The position numbers were made by a program, and so were the translations under genes. 32,259 nucleotides of DNA from an uncultured Endozoicomonas sp. (GTDB taxonomy: Bacteria > Pseudomonadota > Gammaproteobacteria > Pseudomonadales > Endozoicomonadaceae). Positions 21,481 through 30,150 of the stretch are shown one piece after another (within the stretch, counting starts at the first letter, position 1; each line of letters opens with the position of its first letter). The notes beneath the pieces were generated by a model. It searched no databases. It was not told where the DNA came from and was given only the letters and a program-made list of their open reading frames with translations. The stretch is from the NCBI GenBank assembly GCA_900299555.1, contig OODV01000024.1, positions 1 to 32,259 on the forward strand. Direction: 5' to 3'.

Positions 21481-21852
21481 GTGAGCTTATCTTTTAGCCG
21501 TGAGTCACGGCTACGCTCCTCGTCTGATTTCAAACAGGTATTTGATACAACGGATATCAAGGTATCCAGCAGACAGCTTCTTATACTGGCAAAAGCTAAT
21601 AAGCTTGGCCGTGCAAGACTAGGCTTGGTGGTTGCCAAAAAGAATATTCGTACTGCCGTTGGCCGGAACCGGGCCAAACGTCATATCCGGGAAACCTTTC
21701 GTTTGCAAAATGACGAAATAGGTCACCTGGATATTGTTGTTTTGGTCCGTAAAGGTTTCAGTGACCTGAATGACAGTGAACTGAACCAGCTACTCAACCA
21801 GCAGTGGCACAGGTTGAAACGAAGACTGCGAGAATGGAAAGCTTCGGCATAA
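21481..21852 (+). CDS. rnpA: Ribonuclease P protein component
   Basis: RnpA binds the catalytic RNase P RNA and helps it recognise precursor tRNA leaders. The 123 residues (E. coli 119) begin SLSFSRESRLRSSSDFKQVF and contain the family signature GRNRAKRHIRETFR near residues 60-74. The start is GTG 21481, as no ATG exists before the conserved core. The Shine-Dalgarno signal is poor, consistent with coupling to rpmH. Unusually, 226 bases separate it from yidD, whereas in many relatives the two genes touch or overlap. Confidence 0.95.
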   Translation: MSLSFSRESRLRSSSDFKQVFDTTDIKVSSRQLLILAKANKLGRARLGLVVAKKNIRTAVGRNRAKRHIRETFRLQNDEIGHLDIVVLVRKGFSDLNDSELNQLLNQQWHRLKRRLREWKASA

Positions 21853-21887
21853 CTGCTAGGCAGGCTTGATATACAACCTGAATGTAA

Positions 21888-22025
21888 ATGCCAGAGCACT
21901 GTAACAGGAAGTCCTGCGTGGTTTTTCCTGTTCGGCTCGACCAGGCTCAGAAAGCTTCCGTTATTAACAGACTCTTTGAGCAACTATTACTGGCTAAGGG
22001 CTTTTGCCCATTGAGGGCTCTTTAA
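21888..22025 (+). CDS. Possible 45-residue small protein between rnpA and yidD (doubtful)
   Basis: An ATG at 21888 opens a 45-codon frame ending at TAA 22023-22025. The C-terminal half could form an amphipathic helix (VINRLFEQLLLAKG). I see no Shine-Dalgarno sequence and recognise no family. The same DNA holds hairpins (AACAGGAA 21903-21910 with TTCCTGTT 21925-21932; GGGC/GCCC at 21998-22009; GGCTTT/AAAGCC at 22035-22047), so the gap may instead be a structured untranslated region. Confidence 0.15.
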   Translation: MPEHCNRKSCVVFPVRLDQAQKASVINRLFEQLLLAKGFCPLRAL

Positions 22026-22078
22026 TAAGCACAGGGCTTTAAAAGCCTGGATGGCTCCGACGATATGAAGGCATTGAT

Positions 22079-22405
22079 ATGGCCAGATTAGCAAGTATCC
22101 CCCGAGATTTTATGATCGGGTTGATCAAGATATATCGCTATGCGCTGAGTCCTCTAATGCCCAGCCGGTGCCGCTTTTACCCCTCTTGCTCTGCCTATGG
22201 CCTGGAAGCCTTAAATCGTCATGGTTTTCTGACTGGTAGCAAGCTTACCTTGCTCCGACTACTGAGGTGCCACCCTTGGCATCCAGGAGGATTTGACCCG
22301 GTACCGGAAAAAGATTCCGGTAATCATCGGACACAATCAGACAATCATATTCATTCACCTGAATGTGTGGCCCGGAACTCATGGATTTCCAAAGAACACT
22401 CCTGA
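22079..22405 (+). CDS. yidD: Membrane protein insertion efficiency factor
   Basis: YidD is a small membrane-associated protein that aids insertion of proteins by the Sec/YidC route. The 108-residue frame contains the family core LIKIYRYALSPLMPSRCRFYPSCSAY (quoted in part: SRCRFYPSCSAY at about 29-40) and LLRCHPWHPGGFDPVP. These motifs include the conserved cysteines. The last 30 residues are not conserved, as is common. Its end overlaps the start of yidC by 25 bases, so the two genes are coupled. The genes rpmH-rnpA-yidD-yidC form the standard cluster right of oriC. Confidence 0.94.
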   Translation: MARLASIPRDFMIGLIKIYRYALSPLMPSRCRFYPSCSAYGLEALNRHGFLTGSKLTLLRLLRCHPWHPGGFDPVPEKDSGNHRTQSDNHIHSPECVARNSWISKEHS

Positions 22406-24045
22406 TTGGCGCTATTGCTGTAGTTGGTGTTTTAACACTGCAGCAATGGAATGAAGACTACCCCGGTACCCCGAAGTCGACATCCGTCGTTCAATCAGTT
22501 TCCAGCAGCCTTGCTGGTTCCGATATGCCTTCTATCAGTGATGGCAACTCAATTCCATCTATTGACGATGGTGCAGCTAAACCTTCAGCCCAACTAATCA
22601 GCGTTAAGACCAGTACTATTGATGCTCTGATTGATCCGGCCGGTGGTGATATTATCAGTCTGACACTGCCTCAATACCCTGCCTGGTTGCCTGAAGACGG
22701 TGAGCAAGCGGTTCCATTCCAGCTTCTGGTTAATAGTCCTGACTGCAAAGGGGAAGCAACGTGTGTATTTACTGCACAGAGCGCCCTGGCCAAAAGCGAT
22801 GGTCCCGATGCCAACAACCTTCGCGGTGTTTACAGTGTAAAGCAAACCAGCTATACGCTGGATGATGGTGAAAAGAAGCTGACTGTCGATCTCCATAAGA
22901 ATGCTGATGGCGTCGATATCACTAAAAGCTTCACTTTCTATCGTGACAGCTATGATGTTTCTGTTAATTACAAAATTGTGAATAACAGTAGCAAAGTATG
23001 GCGTGACCAGTTTTATGCTCAGCTGAAACGTGACAATTCAGAAGATCCAAGCCAGTTAAACTCAAAAGCCCCGATGAATACTTATCTGGGAGCTGCCGTT
23101 CGTTCCAATGATGAACCTTATACCAAGCTGCCTTTTGATGATTTTGCAGATAAGGCATTTGCCGAACGGGTTCAGGGTGGCTATGCCGCAATGCTTCAGC
23201 ACTACTTTGTGACAGCATGGGTTCCTGATCAGCAAAAGCCACATCAGTATTACACTAAGCAAAACAAAGACGGTTACAACTTTGTTGGCTTTTATGATGA
23301 TGCCATTGTTGCACAGCCCGGTGAGACCATCGAGACTGGAGCCACTCTTTATGTCGGCCCCAAAAACCAGGAAAACCTGAAAGCATTGTCTGATGGTCTG
23401 GAGTTGACCATTGACTACGGCATGCTCTGGTTCCTGGCTCAACCGCTGTTTACCATCCTGAAGTGGATTCACTCTCTGGTGGGGAACTGGGGATGGTCCA
23501 TCATTCTCCTGACAGTATTGGTTAAAGCGGTATTCTATCCTCTGAATGCGACCAGCTTCCGTTCAATGGCGAAAATGCGCAAACTGGGACCTAAGCTTCA
23601 GGAGATGAAAGAACAGTTTGGCGATGATCGTCAGAAAATGTCTCAGGCCATGATGGAACTGTACAAGAAGGAGAAGGTCAACCCAATGGGTGGCTGTCTG
23701 CCAATACTTGTTCAGATGCCTGTGTTCATTGCACTTTACTGGACGCTGCTGGAGTCTGTTGAGCTACGTCAGGCTCCGTGGCTGGGATGGATTCACGACC
23801 TTTCTCAGATGGACCCATACTTTATCCTGCCGCTGATCATGGGTGCCTCGATGTTTATTCAGCAGATGCTGAATCCAACACCGCCAGACCCTGTTCAAGC
23901 TAAAGTTATGAAGATGATGCCGGTGATCTTCACCTTCTTCTTCCTGTTCTTCCCTGCTGGTCTGGTGCTGTATTGGGTAACTAACAATACATTGTCGATA
24001 ATCCAGCAGTACTTCATTACCAAGAAAATCGAAAAAGAAGGTTAA
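22381..24045 (+). CDS. yidC: Membrane protein insertase YidC
   Basis: YidC inserts and folds inner-membrane proteins, alone or with SecYEG. The start ATG 22381 gives the classic MDFQRTLLIGAIAVVG first membrane helix and 554 residues (E. coli 548); ATG 22363 would add six non-conserved residues. A periplasmic beta-sandwich domain spans about 60-330, then the five-helix insertase core begins near 345 (MLWFLAQPLFTILKWIH). The core includes the cytoplasmic loop KMRKLGPKLQEMKEQFG, PMGGCLPILVQMPVFIALYW, and a last helix GLVLYWVTNNTLS. The C-terminus is basic. In most relatives mnmE follows directly; here a FimV-like gene is in between. Confidence 0.97.
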   Translation: MDFQRTLLIGAIAVVGVLTLQQWNEDYPGTPKSTSVVQSVSSSLAGSDMPSISDGNSIPSIDDGAAKPSAQLISVKTSTIDALIDPAGGDIISLTLPQYPAWLPEDGEQAVPFQLLVNSPDCKGEATCVFTAQSALAKSDGPDANNLRGVYSVKQTSYTLDDGEKKLTVDLHKNADGVDITKSFTFYRDSYDVSVNYKIVNNSSKVWRDQFYAQLKRDNSEDPSQLNSKAPMNTYLGAAVRSNDEPYTKLPFDDFADKAFAERVQGGYAAMLQHYFVTAWVPDQQKPHQYYTKQNKDGYNFVGFYDDAIVAQPGETIETGATLYVGPKNQENLKALSDGLELTIDYGMLWFLAQPLFTILKWIHSLVGNWGWSIILLTVLVKAVFYPLNATSFRSMAKMRKLGPKLQEMKEQFGDDRQKMSQAMMELYKKEKVNPMGGCLPILVQMPVFIALYWTLLESVELRQAPWLGWIHDLSQMDPYFILPLIMGASMFIQQMLNPTPPDPVQAKVMKMMPVIFTFFFLFFPAGLVLYWVTNNTLSIIQQYFITKKIEKEG

Positions 24046-24052
24046 GCCTTCT

Positions 24053-24086
24053 GCGAAGCAGCTTTTTTACAAGAAAGCTGCTTCGC
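24053..24086. other. 13-bp perfect hairpin after yidC
   Basis: GCGAAGCAGCTTT (24053-24065) pairs with AAAGCTGCTTCGC (24074-24086) around an eight-base loop, starting eight bases after the yidC stop. The T-run is in the loop and not after the stem, so it is not a textbook terminator. A weaker GCCTTA/TAAGGC hairpin follows near 24119-24138. Both probably mark the end of the rpmH-yidC transcript. Confidence 0.6.
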
Positions 24087-24265
24087 TCACCTTCCTCTCA
24101 ATTCCCCCTGACTTTAACGCCTTACCTTCTGATAAGGCTGCATTTATATTCTCTATTTCCCTTAAAGCATGGGTAGAGTTTTTCTACAGTTGCTCATGGT
24201 CGAACCGATAAACAGTTAGTAGCACAGGCTTCCCAAATTTAAGCTAACTGGAAAAGATCAGAATC

Positions 24266-27200
24266 ATGTTAAAAAAACTGATAAGCACAGCCATTTTAAG
24301 CAGTGTTATCGGGAGCGTATCTGCAAACCCCGAACTGGGATATATGACCCTGAACACTGATCGGAACCATTTCTTTAATGCAACGATCGCAATTGATGCT
24401 CTACCAGCAGAACTTGCAGACAAGAAGCTTAAAGTAAAGCTAGGCTCAATCACTGACTTTTACCGGCACGATATTGAATACGACAAGCAGGTTGGCAGTC
24501 TTAGATTCAAAGTGACCAAGGATGCCAGTGGGAAGCCGGTTATCAGGGTTCGCTCAATTCGTGAAATTACTGCAGAGCAACTGCAGGCGGTTGTTAAGCT
24601 GTATGTGGGAAGACAGAAAGTCTATGGAATCTATGACTTTCAGGTAACACCCAATAAGAAAGAGCATCATGTAAGTCTTAATTTATTAAATTCTGACCAT
24701 AAACCTGAAGAAAAGCAGCGTTACACTAAAAGTGCTAAATCGAGTACAGCGCTGTCATCAGAGGCTATTAGCAGCGCTGTAAAAACATCTAGAGAAGAGG
24801 CGAAGAGTGTAGAAATTTCTTCAGACTTTCAGTATCGGGTCCTGGCAGGAAAAACCATCAGTCAGATTGCGATGGAACTGTTACCTGATTACCCAGAGAC
24901 CTCGAACTGGCAGACTCTGATGGAGCAACTGGTTTCTATCAATCCGGATGCTTTTGTTAATGGTGATATCAATCAACTTAAATCTGATGCAGTTCTTAAT
25001 CTGCCTGCCAGAGAAAGTGGTCCTCAAATAACGTCTAAAGATACAGACAGGGTTATTAATCCTGAAGCTGATCTGATGGCTGAAGAGTTAGGCGTTGAGA
25101 CTTCAAAGAATAAAATAGAACAACCGAGCAAGAATTATTCACCCAAGATTAGTGCCAAGGCATCTATAGACGAGCCGTTAGTTCAGCCCTCTGTCGAGGA
25201 GGCAAAAAAAACTCTGGCGGCTATTGAAAATGATGGGGTGGCCCTTAGCAAAGAGCATAAGCCTGAGGAAGTAATACAGCCAGGTACAACGACAGACTAT
25301 GAGTTAGAGGCAGAAGACGCCGGAGAGAGAAAAAGCTATCTGGTATCCAAAGGAGAAACCATCAGCCTGATTGCTATCAAGCTTTATCCGGATTATCCCG
25401 ATCAGGAAAACTGGACTGGATTGATGGATGATCTGATTGCACTTAATCCGGATGCCTTCATTAATGGCGATATTAATCAGCTACGGGCAGGAACGGAATT
25501 AACCCTGCCTGATCAGACCCAGACTAACCATGGAGCTGTAGCCTCAAATACAGTTGATCAATCCGCTATTTCAGCATCAGAAGTTACGGGCCCTCTTTCT
25601 GAAAAGCAGAAATCAACTTACAAAATTGAACCCAAAACGGATACTGAAGCACCTTTCAAGGAACAGCATTTCTCAATTACCAGAGGTGCTGCTGCAGACC
25701 CAATAGCTGGAGACATGTATTCATCAGTCTCAGAGCAACCTGGTGAAGTTCATCAAGTTATTCAAGGGGAGACGATAAGCGGCATTGCCATGAGGCTATT
25801 TCCAACTTATCCACAGGCTAAGAATTGGAAGCAGCTTATGGATCAGCTGGTAACGCTGAATCCGGGTGCCTTCATTAATGGCGATATTACCCGGTTGCGG
25901 GCTGATACAGTCTTAACACTTCCTGAGAGAGTTGATGTAGAAGTTGAGGCGGAAAATTTTGAACAGCCTGAACCGGTTCAAGCTGATGCTCCGGTAAATA
26001 ATCATGAAGAGAAAACAGATACGCCTCAAAACACTATTGATGAAGCATCTTCTTCTCTAGGCTCAATCGAGTCAGATAACCGTATCTATCAGGTATCAAA
26101 TGGTGAAACCATCAGCGCTATTGCCATGAAGTTGACGTCGGAATATCCAGATTCTAGTCAGTGGCAGGCTATAATGAGCCGTCTTGTCGCATTAAATCCT
26201 GAAGCCTTTATTGATGGTGATGTAAACAGGTTGCTTGCAAATGCATTACTCATTCTTCCTGACCGAGATGATTTTGAAGTTGAAGCTGAAAATCAGGAGC
26301 TCCCTGAGGAATCTCTGGCAACTAAGGTCACTTATGAATCTGTTACTCTCGTTGAGGGAACCTCCTCAACTGAAATCGGTGACAAATATCAGGTGTCCCA
26401 AGGAGAATCTGTCAGCTCTATCGCCATTAAATTGGCTCCGGAATATCCAGAAGCTCTTGGTTGGCAAGGTGTTATGGAGCATCTGGTCAATTTGAACCCT
26501 GAGGCCTTTATTGATGGCAATGCCAGCAAGCTTCGTTCGGATGCTTTGCTGGCACTTCCTTCAAAGTCGCATTTTAATAGTGAAGTTGAGGCGGTAAATC
26601 ATGTGCAACCGCTTGCTGCTGATTTCACTGAGGATGGGGGGAGTCAGACAGGAACGTATAAAGTTGCCAAGGGTGAAAGTCTGATATCTATCTCCCTGCA
26701 GATACTATCAGATTACCCAGAAGCAGGCAGTGTACAGGCCATTATGGATCAGCTGGTTTCTCTAAATCCGAAAGCATTTATTAATGGAGACCCTCGCAGA
26801 TTAAAGGCTGAATCTATCCTTACTCTGCCGTCGCAGGATGATTTCATCAACCAGAGCCTCACAGAGGAAGTTGTCGATATTACCTCTAACAACACACAGG
26901 CTGTTCAACAAGAAGAGAACAGCGAAGTCAACGCAGCAATGGCTAAGTTGTCGAAAGAATCTCCTGAAAACCAATATCAAGTTTCTGCAGGTGAAAGCAT
27001 CAGCGCTATCGCGATGAAGTTATTACCAAACTATCCTCAAACTCAGGATTGGAAAGCTGTGATGAATAGTCTGATCCTGCTAAATCCGGGCGCATTTATT
27101 GGCGGAGATGAGAGCAAACTGCGTTCAGATGCTGTATTGATGATTCCCGGACAGGACGATCTGGAAATAGAGGCTGAGAATCAGGAGATTCCAGAAACTA

Positions 27201-27856
27201 AATTGCCAGATTCCTCTTTCAATAATCTGGAAAAAGTTCCGGGTATCAACCTGGCACTTTCAGACGTACAAGAAGATTCGCAATCTTCTGCTAAAAAAAG
27301 TGAAGTAGTTTATCGGGTATCTAAAGGCGAGAGTCTCAGTGTTATCGCGTTTAAGCTGTTGCCCGAGTATCCTGAATTTGGTGGTTGGTATCCTCTGATG
27401 GAGGAGCTGGCAAGGCTTAATTCTTCCGTATTTATGCACAATGATATCGGTGTCATTATGGCTGGTACATTGCTTAGGTTGCCTTTAAAAGATCTCTTAC
27501 AGCCTGAAGATAATGAAGCTGAAGTGCATACGCTGCAAACGTGGGATGAGATTGCAGAGCAAAGAAGAAAAGAGCAATCCAGACAAGTTTTAATAGAATC
27601 CAGTGATGCTTCTTATAAAAAGATCAGTCAGTCTCTTGCGATGAGAGCAGAACCAGAAAAAGTTTATTCAGTACCTGAAGGTCATTCAATCAGTATGGTT
27701 GCTATACACCTTTTTCCAGATTTTCCTGAATATAGTAGTTGGTCCGAGTTGATGAAAGTGTTGCATGAGCTTAATCCGGATGCATTTATCGAAAATGACA
27801 TAAATCAGCTTCGATCAAATGCTGAACTAATACTCCCGGATATTATCCGTCCTTAA
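24266..27856 (+). CDS. Secreted FimV-like protein with nine LysM/FimV-core repeats
   Basis: The 1196-residue product starts with a signal peptide (basic MLKK, hydrophobic stretch, likely cleavage after SVSA at about 21). Residues 23-135 resemble the FimV/TspA N-terminal domain (ELGYMTLNTDRNHFFNATI, a VRSIREITAEQ segment). Nine repeats of about 58 residues follow, each with GETIS-x-IA, an NP-x-AF-x-x-GD turn and a final LP, as in the single LysM/FimV core of FimV. Linkers of 42-90 residues are acidic. I see no membrane helix, no TPR C-terminus and no cysteine, so it should be a periplasmic or secreted peptidoglycan-binding protein, not a true FimV. It has GGAAAAG before the ATG. It sits alone between yidC and mnmE. 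Function is unknown; peptidoglycan binding is inferred. Confidence 0.8.
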   Translation: MLKKLISTAILSSVIGSVSANPELGYMTLNTDRNHFFNATIAIDALPAELADKKLKVKLGSITDFYRHDIEYDKQVGSLRFKVTKDASGKPVIRVRSIREITAEQLQAVVKLYVGRQKVYGIYDFQVTPNKKEHHVSLNLLNSDHKPEEKQRYTKSAKSSTALSSEAISSAVKTSREEAKSVEISSDFQYRVLAGKTISQIAMELLPDYPETSNWQTLMEQLVSINPDAFVNGDINQLKSDAVLNLPARESGPQITSKDTDRVINPEADLMAEELGVETSKNKIEQPSKNYSPKISAKASIDEPLVQPSVEEAKKTLAAIENDGVALSKEHKPEEVIQPGTTTDYELEAEDAGERKSYLVSKGETISLIAIKLYPDYPDQENWTGLMDDLIALNPDAFINGDINQLRAGTELTLPDQTQTNHGAVASNTVDQSAISASEVTGPLSEKQKSTYKIEPKTDTEAPFKEQHFSITRGAAADPIAGDMYSSVSEQPGEVHQVIQGETISGIAMRLFPTYPQAKNWKQLMDQLVTLNPGAFINGDITRLRADTVLTLPERVDVEVEAENFEQPEPVQADAPVNNHEEKTDTPQNTIDEASSSLGSIESDNRIYQVSNGETISAIAMKLTSEYPDSSQWQAIMSRLVALNPEAFIDGDVNRLLANALLILPDRDDFEVEAENQELPEESLATKVTYESVTLVEGTSSTEIGDKYQVSQGESVSSIAIKLAPEYPEALGWQGVMEHLVNLNPEAFIDGNASKLRSDALLALPSKSHFNSEVEAVNHVQPLAADFTEDGGSQTGTYKVAKGESLISISLQILSDYPEAGSVQAIMDQLVSLNPKAFINGDPRRLKAESILTLPSQDDFINQSLTEEVVDITSNNTQAVQQEENSEVNAAMAKLSKESPENQYQVSAGESISAIAMKLLPNYPQTQDWKAVMNSLILLNPGAFIGGDESKLRSDAVLMIPGQDDLEIEAENQEIPETKLPDSSFNNLEKVPGINLALSDVQEDSQSSAKKSEVVYRVSKGESLSVIAFKLLPEYPEFGGWYPLMEELARLNSSVFMHNDIGVIMAGTLLRLPLKDLLQPEDNEAEVHTLQTWDEIAEQRRKEQSRQVLIESSDASYKKISQSLAMRAEPEKVYSVPEGHSISMVAIHLFPDFPEYSSWSELMKVLHELNPDAFIENDINQLRSNAELILPDIIRP
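24833..27838 (+). repeat. Nine protein-level LysM/FimV-core repeats
   Basis: Each unit is 174 bases (58 codons). Units begin at 24833, 25337, 25751, 26087, 26387, 26657, 26975, 27311 and 27665 (residues 190, 358, 496, 608, 708, 798, 904, 1016, 1134). Several linkers share an acidic EVEAEN-x-x-x-PE motif (after units 3, 4 and 7; a variant after unit 5), so the duplicated unit included the linker. Units 8 and 9 are the most divergent, and unit 8 has lost the NPxAF turn (NSSVF). Confidence 0.85.
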
Positions 27857-27900
27857 CCAGTACTCTCTATGTACTAAAGATCTATCGAGGCATAGACTAT

Positions 27901-27927
27901 GACATCGATTTAGCAGTTACCGATGTC
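27901..27927. other. Inverted repeat just before mnmE
   Basis: GACATCG (27901-27907) and CGATGTC (27921-27927) form a seven-base dyad with a 13-base loop, ending five bases before the mnmE ATG. It could mask the ribosome site or bind a regulator. No clear Shine-Dalgarno sequence is visible. Confidence 0.35.
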
Positions 27928-27932
27928 TTGTC

Positions 27933-29321
27933 ATGTCTGATTTCAGCAAACTTCACCAGGATACCATTGCAGCCCAAGCCACCGCTCCCGGTCGGGGAGG
28001 TGTGGGTATTATTCGGGTTTCCGGACCTGATGCTCTGCGTATTGCCAGAGAAGTTCTGAAGTTAGAGCCCAAGCCCCGTTTTGCCCATTATTGCCCATTT
28101 TATGACTCGGATGGTCAGGTTCTGGATGAAGGTATAGCACTTTACTTTCCAAACCCCAATTCGTTTACTGGTGAGGATGTTCTTGAGCTGCAGGGGCATG
28201 GTGGTCCCATTATTCTGGATATGCTGCTGAAGCGGATTCTCGAGCTTGGCGTTCGTCAGGCTAATCCCGGCGAGTTCTCAGAGCGTGCTTTTCTCAACGA
28301 CAAATTGGATTTGGCTCAGGCTGAAGCGATAGCAGACCTGATTGATAGTTCTTCCGAACAGGCTGCCCGTTCTGCTCTGCGCTCCCTTCAGGGGGCTTTT
28401 TCGCAGCGGGTCAATGCGCTGGTTGAGTCACTTATTGAGCTGAGAATCTATGTGGAAGCGGCTATCGATTTTCCAGAGGAAGAGATTGATTTCCTCAATG
28501 ATGGGAAGGTAACAGGAGAGTTGGAAAGCATAGTTCTGCAGTTGAATGATGTGATTCGAGAAGCGGGTCAGGGGGCTATTTTAAGAGATGGTATGACCGT
28601 GGTTATTGCCGGTCGCCCTAATGCCGGAAAGTCCAGCTTGATGAATGTTCTGGCTGGTAGGGATACAGCCATTGTTACCGATATTGCCGGAACAACAAGG
28701 GATGTATTGAAAGAGCATATCAATATTGATGGTATGCCCTTGCATGTTATTGATACAGCAGGCTTGCGTGAAACTGAAGACAAAGTTGAGCAAATTGGTG
28801 TTGAGCGGGCTTTTAAAGCTATTGAAGAGGCTGACAGAGTTTTATTGATGGTTGATGGCTCTTCAACGAATGCTACCCATGCTCATGATATCTGGCCTGA
28901 ATTTGCTGATCGTTTACCAACTAGTGAAAAACTGACCATCATTCGCAATAAAATCGACCTCACTGGTGAACAGCCTGGTTTTTCAGAGGTTGATGGTGTT
29001 CCTGTTATTCGGATCTGCGCCTGTAATGATCAGAAAAATGAGTACGGAGTTGGTGCTCTCAGAGAGCACCTGAAAGCATGCATGGGATTTGAGGGCGCAA
29101 TGGCGAGCAGCTTCTCTGCCCGTCGCCGTCATCTGGAGGCTCTGCGACAGGCTGGTGAGTTTATTGAAAATGGACGGCTACAGCTTGAGCACATGGGCGC
29201 AGGAGAACTTCTTGCAGAAGATCTCCGTCTGGCACAAAAGGCTTTAGGCGAAATTACCGGGGTATTTTCCAGTGATGATCTTCTTGGCAGAATTTTCTCA
29301 TCTTTCTGTATTGGGAAGTAA
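27933..29321 (+). CDS. mnmE: tRNA modification GTPase MnmE
   Basis: With MnmG, MnmE forms the (carboxymethyl)aminomethyl group on U34 of certain tRNAs. The 462 residues (E. coli 454) include the N-terminal folate-binding domain ([21 protein letters not shown]). A helical domain and an inserted G domain follow: GRPNAGKSS from residue 227, [15 protein letters not shown] and NKIDL. The C-terminus ends in the catalytic CIGK. It follows the FimV-like gene by 76 bases and is followed by a probable terminator. The expected next genes mnmG, rsmG, parA and parB are absent from the window. Confidence 0.97.
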   Translation: MSDFSKLHQDTIAAQATAPGRGGVGIIRVSGPDALRIAREVLKLEPKPRFAHYCPFYDSDGQVLDEGIALYFPNPNSFTGEDVLELQGHGGPIILDMLLKRILELGVRQANPGEFSERAFLNDKLDLAQAEAIADLIDSSSEQAARSALRSLQGAFSQRVNALVESLIELRIYVEAAIDFPEEEIDFLNDGKVTGELESIVLQLNDVIREAGQGAILRDGMTVVIAGRPNAGKSSLMNVLAGRDTAIVTDIAGTTRDVLKEHINIDGMPLHVIDTAGLRETEDKVEQIGVERAFKAIEEADRVLLMVDGSSTNATHAHDIWPEFADRLPTSEKLTIIRNKIDLTGEQPGFSEVDGVPVIRICACNDQKNEYGVGALREHLKACMGFEGAMASSFSARRRHLEALRQAGEFIENGRLQLEHMGAGELLAEDLRLAQKALGEITGVFSSDDLLGRIFSSFCIGK

Positions 29322-29353
29322 CATGTAAAAATTCAAACAATCAAAATCTAAAA

Positions 29354-29406
29354 AAGGGTAACTTAGATCAATGGGTTAGCTTGATATTGTCACCCTTCTC
29401 TTCCTT
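29354..29406 (+). terminator. Probable terminator after mnmE
   Basis: AAGGGT-x-AC (from 29354) pairs with GT-x-ACCCTT (to 29397) around a loop that itself contains TCAA/TTGA, and a T-rich stretch follows. The loop is long, so this is less certain than the other terminators. Confidence 0.55.
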
Positions 29407-29430
29407 TTATTTCCAGTTTGTTTTAATGTT

Positions 29431-29487
29431 TTTTGCACCTGTATTGCACCAAGTAAGGAATAGCAGGTGCAAAAATTTGCACCTGCT
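29431..29487. repeat. GCACCTG repeat cluster with a 12-bp palindrome before the integrase remnant
   Basis: AGCAGGTGCAAA (29462-29473), two A bases, then TTTGCACCTGCT (29476-29487) make a near-perfect 26-base dyad. TTTTGCACCTG at 29431-29441 and TTGCACC at 29444-29450 repeat the same motif as direct copies. Placed 22 bases before the integrase start, this is a candidate attachment or arm-binding site. It could also act as a terminator-like hairpin. Confidence 0.55.
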
Positions 29488-29508
29488 CAAACACCGGAGC
29501 AGTTAATA

Positions 29509-29919
29509 ATGAAAATAAGCATCCAGAAGAGAAAAGGGACAGCCGGTAAGCATACTTTGATGCTCTGTTATTACAGTGGCTATACCGCAGGTTAAGATGG
29601 CAAAAAGAAATACAACCGTAAATTTGAGGAACTGAAGATCAGGGTTTACAGCTCTCCGAGAGTTGAGCAGCAACGTCAGCATAACCGTGATACGAATGAC
29701 CTTGCCGAAACGGTCCGCAGCAAGAGAGTGCTGGAGGTCAAGAGCGGCGAATTTGACCTGACGGATCAATCTAAAAAGAAAGGTTCTTTCATCGTTTACT
29801 TTGAAGGGTTGGTTAATAAAAAGGCGAAAAGCACATCACCCAGTAATCACAGTTTATGGGTGTCCGCCTTAAACCTGCTTACTGAGCCTTTAACCAAAAG
29901 TAAGGCCCGGCTTTCTTAA
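29509..29919 (+). pseudogene. Tyrosine-recombinase integrase, N-terminal remnant with in-frame stop
   Basis: ATG 29509 opens a frame that hits TAA at 29593-29595 (codon 29) and then continues in the same frame to 29919. Read through, it gives an arm-binding-type N-terminus (MKISIQKRKGTAGKHTLML), then NRKFEELKIRVYSSPRVEQQRQHN, quoted only in part. The segments LAETVRSKRVLEVKSGEFDL and FIVYFEGLVNKK follow. This pattern belongs to phage/island tyrosine integrases with an N-terminal SAM-like core-binding domain. The frame ends after a SALNLLTEP segment, so the catalytic Arg-His-Arg-Tyr domain is missing. The protein is non-functional. It marks the edge of a former island inserted after mnmE. Confidence 0.65.
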
Positions 29920-30150
29920 AATACGCCTAATCCTTTTTTAACAAGGTCAGGGCCTCTCTGAACAACACCGTTAAAGATGGCTCTCATCAAATGGCCAATG
30001 AAGGCGGGGCGGATATCAATGCCGCGCTGACAACAGGTGGCGACATGACGTTGGGAAAGCCAGGGCGGGATCGTACTCAGAAGCGGAGACTTCAATGAAT
30101 GGCTGTGGTTATAGGGGGGGTAGATTACATCGGTATCAAGGCCAAGATGA
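29920..30150. other. Unrecognised stretch between the integrase and hsdR remnants
   Basis: Both strands have short open frames. The minus strand is open 30221-29916, with a fairly protein-like C-terminal half (IPPWLSQRHVATC...). The plus strand reads an equally plausible NNTVKDGSHQMANEGGAD. I recognise neither. It is probably more decayed island DNA. Confidence 0.25.

Noticed and set aside
24053-24086. Hairpin after yidC as a standard intrinsic terminator
   Set aside because: The stem is strong, but the T-run is in the loop and not after the stem, so I list it only as a hairpin.
25807-25815. TTATCCACA in the FimV-like gene as a functional DnaA box
   Set aside because: An exact match, but it lies alone inside a coding repeat (Thr-Tyr-Pro-Gln) where the codons are explained by the protein.
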